Below, piece after piece: positions 9,861 to 24,474 of a stretch of 64,000 nucleotides of DNA. Each line of letters begins with the position of its first letter. Within the stretch, counting starts at the first letter, position 1. Source of the stretch: Thelephora terrestris (Eukaryota > Basidiomycota > Agaricomycetes > Thelephorales > Thelephoraceae); assembly GCA_015956445.1 (NCBI GenBank), contig WIUZ02000004.1:744001-808000 (forward strand), written 5' to 3'. The notes beneath the pieces are model-generated. The model was not told where the DNA came from, ran no database searches, and saw only the letters and a program-made list of their open reading frames with translations. A program made the translations under genes and the position numbers.

Positions 9861-12711
9861 CTATTGCTCGGTTACATCGAACACCGTTCGCGTAACATGG
9901 TCCGCCTTTCGTCCTGTATGCTTCAAAAACCCCATAAAATCCAGCTCGTGAACGCCCCGAATAAACCTCGCCTGGACCTCCATTCCCCATTTCTCATCTT
10001 CCATCTCTTCTCCATCCTCCATCTCTTCTTCGTCACTATCTCGCCTACGTTCATGCGCGGCCTCATCACAAGGAGAACCATCGGCTTTCTTCTGATCTCC
10101 GGCCCGGAGCTCCTTGTCCCGTTGCGTCTCGAGAACTGCAGCAAAGCTCTGGTACCAGTCGAAGACGTTGATCATCTTGCCTGCTTCCAGATAGCCCCTA
10201 AATAGAATGCTTGTATCTGGCAATTCCCACACCGCTGGCGCTTCGCCTTCCACGTCATTTGACACGCTCCCGTCACTCTTAGCGAAGCACGGAATTTGGT
10301 CGGCATAAGACTCTGGGTGCAGCAACGCCGAGGTGATGTGTGCTCTTGGCGCGGGATTGATCAACTGGGCGAAAGTGGGTCAGCTCAGTCCCAAGAACGT
10401 GCCAGAGCGGGCACCCACCTCAGATGGAAACGGGGTAGACCCAGTGTACCATATATCCCACAACCGAGCTTCGTCAAGACGGCGAGTGAGCCTCTCCCTT
10501 GACGATAGGTTAAGCTGCTCTTGGCAATATGGACAAATCAACGGATATCATTTTAACTTACGCAGAATATTCCACGAACCACTCCCCCACTTCGTCGGCG
10601 AGCGTTTCGAACGCCTGCCCGCCTTGGTCGCTGCTGGCTTGGCCTAGACCGAGCAGGGAAGCTCGCTTACGCTCGACCCATTTTCTATCTTTCTCTTCGT
10701 CTTCAAAGACCCCGTCCGGTAAATCTGCAAAAAACCACTCGAGGGCGTCGAGCAATCCGGAAAGCTGATCTAAATTCAGCTTCCTCGAGATGGAGTCAGT
10801 CCTTCAACATCTCCAGTGATGTGCACTCATCAGACCTACTTAATCACCGAACCGAGGTGTTTCCAATCTTTCGTGAGTCTTCCCCTCAAGCCCCTGCTCA
10901 TAATGGCCATAGGCGATTCCCCGTCCTCCCCAGATTCGACGCTCTTGTAGCCCAGGTCGAGGACAAACTTCCGTACGCGCAGAAGCAGGCAAAAACCGAC
11001 TCTGAACTTCTGACATTGCTCATGGAAGTTCACCCGGCAGTCCGTTATGACGCCCAGTAAAGAAGAGAGATCGTTTCTGTCGCTTTTCCACCGGCTCTGT
11101 TGTTGGCCGGTTTGAGAGCTCAGCACTCGCGTAAACAGGTATTCGAGGAACGGAAAAGATTCTGGTTTCGTGAGCTTCCGTAGGGCGGACTTCTCATTAG
11201 AGCAGTTCAGGTTGCTGTCGAAGAGGAAGAGGGTCAGCGGTTCATCGACATGTTTCATGAATGCTAGCTAAAACGAGATCAACCAAATTGCCATCTTCGC
11301 TTGGATAGGAGGAAATTACCTGGAGGATGGTCGTCACAACATCTATCGACCTGTTGTGCCGCGTGAAGTAGTCATGCAAAAAGTCGAGAGTAACCGGTCC
11401 AACCATTATCCCGGGGTCAAATGCTGGGTCAAAAAACGTCTTCATTCATCAGTTGCAGTTGAAATGGTTGTGAAACCGGGTATACCTTGACGAGGAGTTG
11501 TTCGACAACCTCCACGTGCGAGGTGACCGTAATGTTGTGAATCCTCAGCAGGGCCAACGTTGCTCTGGGGTATGTGTTGTGCAAGTACGATGGCTCCGGG
11601 GGAGAGGAGAGAGCAAGCACGAACACCAATGGTAGTCGTGGAATGTACAAACTGTGTTCAACTGTTGGTATGGGACAATGAGACGCTGCGCCCACTTACC
11701 TGCACACGTTGAACAGATCCTGGACCACCTTGGGCTCAAATTGTTCAAAGTCGTGCATTACAACGACGAGTTGCATACCCTCTGTATTCCAGATTCAGCA
11801 GAGGGTGGAATGAATGCACGATGAGCTCACCTTGTTCTGTGACACTGTAGGTGTACCAAGCATTCAGCAGTTCGATGTCGTACGCTGCCAACGACGCGGT
11901 AGACTTTCGCTTGGTACTCCCTAGCGCAGATAACTACATCAGGATCGTTTGCGTGTCAAACTTTGGGCGAAATAAGACCTTCAGGAGAGGCGGAGACAAA
12001 TCCATGAATCATGGACTTCATCGTGAGCATGATGTTCATGCAGTCTGCCGGATGAAGATGGGCCACTCGCGCAGGGGTGACATCATCCTCCACGTTCCCG
12101 TCCTCGAGTTGAACCACCACGTTCTGTAGAATGGGGCTGTCGCCGCTTTGACCTATGTAATGGATCGGGGTACAGGGGCGGCAGAGGAGCAGAAGAATCG
12201 AATGTAGAATCAGCATCTTCCACCGATCTTGATTGAATGTTGGGTCGGTAAGCTTACCGGAGACAGCGAACACTGGAAGTTCAGGGTACGGTAAACCCGG
12301 AAGAACGTTCGTGAATGCCTCGCGAATTTGGGCGACAATATTTGACGCAACCGGAGAGTAGATCGCATGTGAAACTTCCTAAAGGCGCCTCAGCCGTGCA
12401 CACGAAGTAAAGGCATAACAAGCTGAGTACCTGCATTCGTGTGAAGCATTTGGCCCACGCCTGTTTGTATGAATCGAATCGGAGTTCATAGCCACCGGGC
12501 AGATCCTTGTCAGCACATGAAGAATAAGACTCCGTTTCTTCTTCGCCTAGAGTAGATCTCAGCAAAGCTGTCCAGAGGAAAGCCCTGGGAGTGCGTGCCT
12601 GGCTCGGAATAAGGGATATAAACAGTGGTCTGGAACAGGAATCAGCGGTGATAGAGAACAGCCGATACGACAAACCTGCGAAAGATCGTCCAGACATTGC
12701 TCAGGTGTCAT
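9861..12711 (-). CDS. ORC3: Origin recognition complex subunit 3
   Basis: ORC3 is a non-catalytic AAA+-like subunit of the complex that marks replication origins. Multi-exon from MTPEQCLDDLSQ (ATG 12711), spliced to TTVYIPYSEPGTHSQGFPLD. Family segments follow in order: YELRFDSYKQAWAKC; ILQNVVVQLEDGNVEDD then PADCMNIMLTMKSMI; EGMQLVVVMHDFEQFEP; SLYIPRLPLVFVLALSS; FLHDYFTRHNRSIDVVTTIL then AFMKHVDEPLTLFLFDS (the long ORC3 insert); and the C-terminal winged-helix region ending VHELDFMGFLKHTGRKADHV, the usual ORC3 terminus. An acidic insert (DSDEEEMEDGEEMEDE) lies just before it. Near 12541-12565 the frame shifts between ...LDSFAEI and GEEETES... without a visible intron. The ATG is 130 bp from the divergent start at 12842. 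Confidence 0.85.
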
Positions 12712-12841
12712 TTGTTCCGCCGGAGACGGGGAGGACGCAACGGATTATCCGTTGAGTCGCGGTCAGTGGACAGGGCGGACTATTGATGATCGACGATCGG
12801 CCGAGAAACCGTTCAATGATATCAATCCACTGGGTTGTTGA

Positions 12842-14165
12842 ATGAGGCGACTCTTGAACAAACGGGTCATCTCAAGGATCTCACCTCCGCTTAAGAACTT
12901 TAACCATGGTCACAGGAGCTTCCCCTCCCTCACGGCAGAATTTTCTTCCTCCAGCCTCAGGACAATGGTCGCCACCGCCACCGCTCCCCGCCTCACCGAA
13001 CTCAACTTTCCAATCACCCCGGTACCCAAGAATCCGCTCGGAGAGGGAAAGTACATCAGGAACGCTGCCGCCCTGATTATTGGGTGCGTCTCTGCCAGGA
13101 CCTTTCTCTCCCACAGACGACTGAGAGCCACCAAAAGCGACGAGATTCTCAACGGAAAGGTGCAGGACAAGAATACCCAATATTTCGCCACATTCTGCTT
13201 CCAACAAGGAATTGATCTGTAATGCCTTCCCCAGAACATGAATGGCATAAATTGACGCATGCGGTCCAGGAAACGGGTCGAAGTTATTCCCGATGACGAA
13301 GCTGAAATGTACGAGGTCACCAGTGTCACTCCGCTCATCCAGGGTTGACTGTCTTGGGGCGACTATAGCATCGAGGCTGCCCGTCGCATGGTCCAGAAGT
13401 ACGACATTGTGATCACTTCTGGTGGTATTGGGCCCACCCACGATGGTACGTCATTGTCGATTTGGTATAACGATCGCTCATCGGCGAAACCCTCGACTAT
13501 AGACATCACCTACGAATCTTTGGCAAAGGCGTTCGGACAGGACTTGGAGTATCACGAAGAAACTCTTCACAGAATGACAGAAACCAATAAGACACGCGCT
13601 TGGGTCTCACTCCAGAACAAAGAGCAAATAACTGCCCAGCATCGGATGGCTTTATTCCCCAACAAATCTGAAGTTATTTTCCCTTGCCCAGACATCTGGA
13701 CCGTGAGGATAATTTACCGGCATGTAAGCTTCCTGATCTGACCAAACAATCAGCCTGTGGTCAGACTCGAGGGAAAACTGTGTGTCCTTCCTGGTGTTCC
13801 AATGCTCTTCAGAAAAATGCTACAAGAACTTGCACCCTTACTCCCTCTCCCACCCCCTCACGAGAGGCCATTCAGATATCAGATTTTTACCGAGTATTTC
13901 AACTCTTCCCGCTTGTCGTTATCACACTGACATCACATCCAGTTCCCCCGAGTCGTCTATCGCCCCGTTCTTGACCGCCCTTCAGGAGAGGGTAAAGAAC
14001 GACGGCATTAGGATTGGGTCATATCCTTTCTTCGGTCGCGGTGTCTGCGTGTCCTTGATAGGTCTCGATAAACCCAGCATCTTGGCCCTGGGTGGAGAAG
14101 TTATCAAAGAGACTGGCGGGTACATTATCACTGAAAAGGAGCTTGATGAGATGAGGCAGGCTTGA
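12842..14165 (+). CDS. MoCF/CinA-type (molybdopterin-binding fold) protein with mitochondrial-like leader
   Basis: Seven exons. The spliced protein carries the MoCF_biosynth/MPT-binding fold: AAALIIGDEILNGKVQDKN (nucleotide-loop GDEIL), KRVEVIPDDEAEIIEAARR, YDIVITSGGIGPTHDDITYE (the SGGIGPT.DD signature), RMALFPNKSEVIF, and VRLEGKLCVLPGVPMLFRKM. The same domain forms the N-terminal part of human FAD synthase FLAD1, where it hydrolyses FAD, and of bacterial CinA; a nucleotide-hydrolase role is inferred from that. There is no C-terminal PAPS-reductase-like synthase domain, so it is not a full FLAD1. The first 41 residues (MRRLLNKRVISRISPPLKNF...) are rich in Arg/Ser with no acids, like a mitochondrial presequence, and a second ATG at 12965 would give a leaderless form. 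Confidence 0.85.
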
Positions 14166-14386
14166 ACCCGTGTCCCTCACATCTCCCTTGGACCGTCGCG
14201 ATGTCATAGGCTGTTATAATGATGGATGTGTACATACAATCTTATTAGATCTTCACCAACCCCCACACGTGAGAGTTGGAGATCGTGGCTTAAGCGCTAA
14301 AGACGACGCGTGACACAAGCGTGACGGACGCGTTCCCATTATCTTCATTGCCGCGATCACTGTCAACCACAGAAATTTGGGAGACA

Positions 14387-17679
<3,293 letters not shown>

Positions 17680-17895
17680 GGGTGCGTCGCGTCTGCTGTG
17701 GTGGATCGTTTTGCTTTGTAAGATCTATGGTGTAATCTTATCTCATCTCTTTGGCGGTGTACTTGATTTTCCGAGTCTCGCGCGAAATAAAAGGGATATC
17801 AAAACACTTGAGTTTCCATTTACCGATAGTCGTTACTGCTTAATGATTTTATAAATACGACTGGATAAGTTATTTGTGTATGAGGGTTGATGCGC

Positions 17896-18433
17896 TCAGG
17901 TGGACTTGGCAGCCAGAGCAGCCTGGAATTTCTCCCCGACCTGCTTGCCGTACTCGTCCCACTCCGCGGAGTAGCTGGCCCAGTCACCGTTGATGAGCTC
18001 AGGCTTCTTCAAGCCCTCAAGGACCTTGGGTAGGTCAACGCCCTTCTCCTTGGCGTATTCATTCCAAGCCTCCGAGACAGCCGATCCCCAGGTAGCCCAA
18101 TCTTCACCGGTAGCATCGGTGGTGGGAAGAGGAGGGAGAGTAGGACCGGAGGTGGGGATGGGCTTGCCAGCGATGTGGGTGTTGTAGTGGACCTTCCACT
18201 GGGTTCCGTACTCTTCCCAGGTCTCGGCTGTCAGGGAAAAACTGGATGTTAGAAATGTTGTGAAAGAACTGTGAGATTTGGAATGACGCACGAAGCTTGT
18301 CGTGACCAGGGACGAGGGGAAGGTTGGGGGTAGCGGCCGGAGTTGGGTACTTCTGGGCGAGCCTCTCACCCCAGGACTCCCAGGACTCGTTCTCGCCCTT
18401 GGGGTTCTCTTTGAGGAGTTCGGGGTTTGACAT
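17896..18433 (-). CDS. Small protein with repeated Trp motifs
   Basis: Two exons (18433-18292 and 18227-17896), 157 residues, no signal peptide or membrane segment. Four copies of a short aromatic motif are visible: SWESWGERLAQKY, ETWEEYGTQWKVHY, EDWATWGSAVSEAWNEYAKE and GDWASYSAEWDEYGKQVGEK, i.e. W-x2-[WY]-[GS] followed by another aromatic about 5-9 residues later. The linker between the second and third is Pro/Thr-rich. I do not recognise the family. A clear TATA box upstream suggests an abundant protein. Phase-consistent splicing (CTT C/CC GAG) and the repeat structure support coding. Confidence 0.8.
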
Positions 18434-19202
18434 CGTTGATAGTGTTTGAGATGAAGAGGGAGGTGGAGAAGAAGAGTGTTGGTTTGTTTGTTAGAAGAGA
18501 GATGATGTTGTTGCTGGAGAGATACGAGCTAAAGCCCCTGGCCTTTTATACGCTCACGGTGCACCCTATCAAGCTCAAGACTTGTGGAGCTTGGGAGTTT
18601 CCCCATGATTTGTTTGAGCTGAAACGATAGATCAGGCCCTTAGGCCGTGCAGTCGGGGCTCAAGCCGAGATGATCATTGCATTCCAATGATCTTGGGCTA
18701 TATTCCTTTGATCCCAGTGCGCTGAGGTTGTGTTTGACAATCTCCTTGATGAATAGGCGGTGATGATCGTTGATGATCACCATGGGCGTTGCGCGGGAAC
18801 AGCAGCGCTTTCCATTCCCGCAGGCGGGATTGATTCAGTGAAGCCTTCTGTATCAATAAGACCGTGTGGGCTCTCCGCACAGTAAACGTCCACACTGCGA
18901 AGCATTGAATGAACCCGAGCGTCCATCTCGCACTCCAGCAAGGTCCATCAATAAGATGTGCATCATGAACCTGCAGGGTACCTGTGATGGCCCCCGCCGG
19001 CCTTCGGCCGATGCGCACGCCGAAAGACAGTTCTGAGAGCTCGCGTTGGGGTATTCAAGGGGTTCTCCTGGCCAGGCGTCGGATATTGACCAAACGCGTG
19101 TGGTTAGAGATGTGATCGTGACAGGAGTGATCCAGCAAATGTCTCAATTTTTGATTTGAAGCACGTCACAACGGCAATGAGTAGCTCGGCTTCGGCTCGA
19201 AA
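18434..19202. other. Intergenic region, promoter of the Trp-repeat gene
   Basis: About 770 bp. It contains the TATA box at 18542-18550. Beyond that there are only short frames without family features and a tiny 5-bp GC hairpin at 18998-19010. No gene is supported. Confidence 0.5.
18542..18550 (-). promoter_or_regulatory. TATA box of the Trp-repeat protein gene
   Basis: TATAAAAGG on the minus strand, 109 bp upstream of the ATG at 18433; a near-perfect TATA consensus. Confidence 0.6.
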
Positions 19203-20916
19203 TCAACAAACGAAGAGTCCATTATTCCTGTGATCAAGAAACGGTATCCTAATCCCGTGTAACAACTGGATCTTTCGAACTTGAAACTGTTGCGATTCCT
19301 TCCCATACAATTCTATCTCCGACGCCTGCGACCCCGAGAGGTCGAAATCAAACGCATCCTCTGCTGCATTCTTTTCATCCCACTGATACTGCCAAGATGC
19401 GAGGACGGTGCGGACATTCATCGCGAACTCTACGTCACAGTAGATTTTGATATGATCCACGAGGAGCAACGATATCCGTGGGTCAGAGGGCCCGGAATCG
19501 AAAATGTAAAGGTCTGGCGGCGTTGGTTCGTATTCCGCGGAGTTATTGTGCGCTGGTCTATCATCGTCGAATGAAGTATCGGCATGAAATGATATGCCCA
19601 TGTTACCCAACGTTTCCACCTCGTTCAGTTTGCGCAAGAAATTCCAGAACTCAACGAGAGATGCATGGGTCCAAACGAGATCGGTATATCCTTCAAATGA
19701 TTGTTTCGGCGGGTATGCGTCAGGGGTGGGGGTTGGCTGGAGGATCCGTGCCCTCGTGCACCCATCCCACGGCAACACTCCGCGTATCGGAATAATCCAC
19801 GAGCCTCGGCCGTGAGGAGTACGGAGGTAAATCTCGATGCTGTTGTCGGTACTGGGGTAGATAGGAATGGGAATGCTTTTGCTGAAGGGTGGAATGCGCG
19901 ATCGACGAGCGACGGATAGATCTGCAGATGGCGCAGGATAAAAGTGGGGCTACAAAGTCGTCAGCCTCAGGCTACTGATGGAGATCATGGAGCGCGATCA
20001 TACCTCGGGGATAACGTACAGGAGTGTAGACGTATCAAATTTCCTTATGAGCTGACGGTCGTGGTGGTCGTCCGTCTGGGAAGACCTGGAGAAATCTGAA
20101 CCTCGTGGTGGACTCAGTTGTTGAGGTGCGGAACCGTAGAGGTCGGCATCGGAGGAACTGCCAGAGGGGTGATTTCGTTCAGAACGATGACTTGGGGGAA
20201 GTTTGGGCTGCGTTTCGTAAAGCGCGGCATCAGAGTTCATCGGGGGTATCTCAGGAAGGAAACCTGGGACTACGCTGAGACTGAGGGACGCCTCACGCTC
20301 CGCGTCCCGGGGGGCGGATTCAAGTAAAGCAAGGGGGACGCGTGGCGTAAAATCCATTCCAGGAAGATGAACTTCAGCGTAAGGATCGTACTGTGAGGCT
20401 ACATGGGCCTCGGGTTGATGATTCGAAGGAACGAAGAAGCGGAGGTAAGAAAAATCCGTGCTAACAAACTCGTCTAGATCTTCCATAGAGAACATTTCAT
20501 CGGACGAGGGTGGTTCACCCCACTCTTTTTCGCAGGCCGTCGAGGCGTCTGACAGCATAACAGGGGCCGGTGGTGTGTAGGTAAAAGAGTGGTCACCCCT
20601 GGAGATCACTGGGCTGGAACGTTCAGGGTCGTAAAGTGGTCGAGAGGATGCTGTTGGTGAACATACACTCAAAAACCGGGGGAGCTACAGTACGCCAACC
20701 GGAAGAATTCGTCGCCATATCTACCACCCGACGTCCTATATCCAAGGGGCTAGACCTCGAGTTACGCTGCGAGCCATAGGTATATTGGTGAACGGTAATA
20801 GTTGGGGAAGGCGGACGTCTCGGCGGGATCTCGGGCAACTTCAGCGGGAAGTCTTCGATGCGTAACTCTGCACCAAAGAAACCAGGAATGACTATGTCGT
20901 CCGCATCCTCGAACAT
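19203..20916 (-). CDS. Uncharacterised protein, Pro/Ser-rich N-terminus
   Basis: Three exons (20916-20728, 20684-20004, 19949-19203) join in phase to 538 residues. The start MFEDADDIVIPGFFGAELRI lies 88 bp from the divergent SYF2 start. The first half is disordered (PRRPPSPTITVHQYTYG, SSSDADLYGSAPQQLSPPRG) with acidic clusters. The second half looks folded: SIEIYLRTPHGRGSWIIPIR, YTDLVWTHASLVEFWNFLRK, ISLLLVDHIKIYCDVEFAMN, TVLASWQYQW. The family is not recognised and no catalytic motif is visible. The exon 1/2 donor could also be 3 nt further downstream (GTAGAT), adding one Val. Confidence 0.7.
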
Positions 20917-21004
20917 GGGGGTGGGAGTTCGGCACGAAGGGTAAAGCCAGGTAATTATGATCGACCAGTCAGGTGATCCACGCTCTCTCTCTGCCCCGTC
21001 CACA

Positions 21005-22049
21005 ATGGCGAAAACCGACCCTGAAGCAGATGTTTCTCAACATACTTCCGAAGATGAAGATGTGGAGCAGGTGCAGTCAGAAGGTGGTAGCTCGAAGATG
21101 ACACTGGAACAAAGACAACAGAAACTCGCCCAGTTGCGGTCACGGATGGTGCGTTGAGACACGCTTTCTGTGGTGTTCATTATAGCTCACAAACAGACTC
21201 CAGCGTTCTTCTGCCCAAGCGAACAGAGCTTCTCTGATAGAAGAAGGCACAAAAGCCAAGGTGTCAGCAAGGGATGCGGCGCGGTTTGAACGTCAACGAA
21301 AGATTGCAGAGATTATGCGCACGAAAGCAGACGCGGAGGAACGTGGTGAGGATGTTGAAAGGCAAAAGAACTGGGAGTGGACGATAGAGGAGAATATTGA
21401 GTGGGAGAAGAAACAGGCCAGGAAAGCCCGAAGAGCAGACTTTGAGTTCCACAGTGCGTGTCCAAGTATGTTCAACCCTACACTGGCTCACATTCCTTAC
21501 AGATGATTCCGATGCTGTAAGGAGGAAATACAAGAAGGACCTTGACCACCTGAAACCAGATCTGGAAGCATACAACCGCCAGAAGGAGACTGCTCTTGGC
21601 CTTGCGCCTGGGACACTAACCAGGACCGGTGAAGGCTCATCAGCGGTTGCTCCAACAAGTCAGGAGCAGCAGTTGGCTGCAGAGAACTTATACCGAAACG
21701 CCAATACTCTCATATACGGAGACAACAAACCATCAGAGGAAGCTATCGACAAGGTGGTCTCAAAGATCAATCAAGAGTGCGTTCCCCCGTACAATTTTAC
21801 GCGCTGCCCGAGCTGACTTTCCGTAGTGTGGACAAGAAACGCAAGTTCTCAAGGAAGAGGGCTAATGAGGACGAAGGCGACATCACGTACATCAACGAAC
21901 GGAACCGCGTCTTTAACAAGAAGGTAGGCTGCTCCTACATCCACAATTTCGGAGGACTCGTCTCATGTTTCTCGACTCAGATTGCTAGGTTCTACGACAA
22001 GTACACCACAGAAATTCGGGCGAGTTTCGAACGTGGTACTGCTTTGTAG
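21005..22049 (+). CDS. SYF2: Pre-mRNA-splicing factor SYF2
   Basis: Component of the NTC/Prp19-associated spliceosome complex that acts around the catalytic steps. Five exons from the ATG at 21005. After an acidic N-terminus the protein is almost wholly charged helix: LEQRQQKLAQLRSRM, VSARDAARFERQRKIAEIMR, NWEWTIEENIEWEKKQARKA, RKYKKDLDHLKPDLEAYNRQ, then the conserved C-terminus DITYINERNRVFNKKIARFY followed by DKYTTEIRASFERGTAL, which is diagnostic of SYF2. Introns lie at about 21148-21200, 21452-21502, 21778-21825 and 21924-21980. It shares an 88-bp divergent promoter with the gene at 19203-20916. Confidence 0.95.
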
Positions 22050-22387
22050 GGGCGCACCGATGTATTTTATCTATGTACGAATAGTATCACATTAATTCTT
22101 GACGGAGTAACCTACACGAGGGCGGTAGTCAGCAAATAACTCTGAAAAAAGTGTGGTTGTTGAAGATGGGGGTCAGGATTGCAGAATGTAGTCGTCAATT
22201 GGGCACGCCCATTGGACTGTTGAGCTTGATTGTGATACTTTATTCATCACGAGAAAAGGAAAACCAGGAGGTGAAGGAGTTCAAACTCACAGAGTTCCAG
22301 TAGACTGGAGGTGGAAGGTGGTGGAAGAAAATTGAGTTGGAGGCAAGTAGCCGGCCCGTTCGATCAATCATCATCACACCAACGGTG
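22050..22387. other. Short intergenic region
   Basis: About 340 bp between SYF2 and UPF3, both on the plus strand. It should hold the SYF2 3' end and the UPF3 promoter; no specific site is recognised. Confidence 0.4.
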
Positions 22388-23909
22388 ATGTCTGCGGTAA
22401 CCGACTCTCCCAAGAAATCGAAATCAAAGTCGTTCAAGGAGAAGAAACCTCAAGGAAAATCTCAGAATGAGAGGCTGAAGATCGTCGTTAGAAGATTACC
22501 TCCGAACCTGCCTGAGGACATATTCTGGCGAAGCGTGTCCGAATGGGTTTCTGAAGAAACCGTGTCCTGGAAATCGTTTCACCCAGGAAAGGTCAGAAAA
22601 CGGTAGGCTTTCGCCTTTTTTAAGGTTGTGGTGGGAGCTCACTCGTGCGTTGCGATAGGTTGAACAAGGAAACTGTTCCGTCTCGAGCGTATCTTGGGTT
22701 TAGAACCGAAGAACAGCTCGCTTTGTTCAGTCGATGCTTTGATGGGCATACCTTCAAGGACAAGGCTGGTGTGTGGCACCCTCGATTAACATCATCGGTC
22801 ATGCTAACTCTGCATACAGGGGTCGAGACTCAGGCAGTCGTAGAGTTTGCCCCATATCAGAAGGTCCCTTTCGAGAAGAGCAAGGCGGACAATCGGATTG
22901 CAACTATCGAAGAAGGTGTGCCAGAGAACATAACGGTACACGCTTCGTTATTCACACAAATGCAACACAGACGAAGATTACCTCTCGTTCGTCAAGTCGC
23001 TGGAAAACAACACCCCAAAGCCGTTCGATGATGAGGCATTGGAGCATCTGAGTCTGTGTCCCGCAGATGTTTTACGTGGCGTCCGCTGATTCCTTGTCCC
23101 TAGTTGCTTCCACACAAGCTGCACCGGAGCCCAAGACGACGCCTCTGATCGAAGCTCTTATCGCAGAGAAAGCTGCACTACGAGATAAAGAAGCCATTCT
23201 ACGCAACCACGCACACTACAAGGACCAGTCCGTAATCAACAGTGTCATCTCCCCGTCGAAGCGCGAGGCCAAGAATAAGGAGGTCGCGAAACCGAAACCA
23301 CCTGCAGAAACCAGTAAGAAGGCAAAGAAAATCGCTCAGAAGCAGGCCAAGGCGGCAGCATCCCAAACGCCCAAGAACGCTCCTGCCAACACACCAACTC
23401 CCATACCAACTATCATGCCAAAGGCGAATCCAACGCCAAAGCCACCAAAGGAACCGCGCAAAGTGTCACAGAAACAAGAGACCCAGAAACAACCGCCGCA
23501 ACCCAAACCAGACCGCCAACCGTCCGATTCGTCTGCACAAGGAACTACGCCTACTCCGGCGTCTACCTCTGGACCGTCGCATTCTATCCAACAATCGACC
23601 GGACCGAGGAGGGGTCGCCCTCTCCTCGGTGTATCGTCCAGGCAATTCGAAGTGGCGCTAAGCAGCGCCGGCGTCAAATCAAAGAAGAAGGATGGTGCGG
23701 GCCCGGAACCCAGCCCTACAGAGGGAAAGGCTCGGGAGGAGGTTGTGAAGGCAAAAGATCCTTCTCCGGTCCTGGCGCGGATCGATGACCCGGTCCCAAC
23801 GTCACCGCCGACCACGTCAGGACCTCCCCCGCCACACCGCGGAAGAGGAAACGGTAGAGGCCGTGGTCGAGGCAGGGGAAGGGCCCGGGGAGAACATCGA
23901 GGGGGCTAG
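22388..23909 (+). CDS. UPF3: Nonsense-mediated mRNA decay factor UPF3 (SMG4)
   Basis: UPF3 bridges the exon-junction complex and UPF2/UPF1 in NMD. Five exons. The RRM-like Smg4/UPF3 domain reads through four introns: NERLKIVVRRLPPNLPEDIF, KETVPSRAYLGFRTEEQLAL, FDGHTFKDKAGVETQAVVEF, APYQKVPFEKSKADNRIATI, DEDYLSFVKSLENNTPKPFD. The C-terminal half is a Lys/Ala/Pro/Gln-rich disordered tail ending in a Gly-Arg stretch (RGRGNGRGRGRGRGRARG), a typical RNA-binding RGG-like tail. The start MSAVTDSPKKSKSK was chosen because an upstream in-frame extension carries no conserved sequence. Directly downstream of SYF2 on the same strand. Confidence 0.93.
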
Positions 23910-24474
23910 CGAAAGGGATATTCCTCAATTGGCCTTTGACTTTATCTCTGTTTCCTTGCCTCTGGCACCGCATGCAAACCGAGACGTTGATGTCTCCCAG
24001 CATGTGAGTGCATTGGGGAGCTTTCTCGGCCTTCCGGGTCGGTGGTTTCTATAACCGTTGCCGGTCGCTGTGGGCCCTTCGAGCTGGCGATCGCCGGCCA
24101 ATGTAACATTCTAGTCTGAAGATTTGATTTGACCCGAGTCCTGTAACGTCGATATCTCCTCCGATGCGCACCCTATTGTCGCACTAGGGGGCCCTGCGTT
24201 CGCGACGTTTGCTATACCAATTTCGCTTGATAAAAGAGCCCAAGCTTAGAGAGGATGGTTCCATGAGAGGCGCCTAAAAGGACGCTCACATGCAATCGAT
24301 GCCTCTAGAACGTCACGTTATCCCCAACATGGCCGAGCTAAACCGGATTCACACACCCCTGGCCCCTGGCTGTGGTTTTTCCGTTCTTCACGGGCGATGT
24401 CCGATTATCGTCCGAGCGAGATACATATAAGAGCCTAGCCATCGCGGACCCAAAGACCCCAACCCTTCACCATA
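23910..24474. other. Intergenic region with TATA-containing promoter
   Basis: 565 bp without a supported gene. The end holds the promoter of the membrane-protein gene at 24475. Confidence 0.5.
24424..24433 (+). promoter_or_regulatory. TATA-like element
   Basis: CATATAAGAG about 45 bp upstream of the ATG at 24475. Confidence 0.4.

Noticed and set aside
18998-19010. Perfect inverted repeat CGGCC-TTC-GGCCG
   Set aside because: Only a 5-bp stem with no T-run and no neighbouring gene end; expected by chance in GC-rich sequence.
22337-22387. In-frame upstream extension of UPF3
   Set aside because: No conserved sequence before MSAVTDSPKK; likely 5' UTR.
23336-23815. 159-codon frame on the minus strand within UPF3
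   Set aside because: Gly/Val/Phe/Cys-rich mirror of the Pro/Lys/Ala codons of the UPF3 tail.
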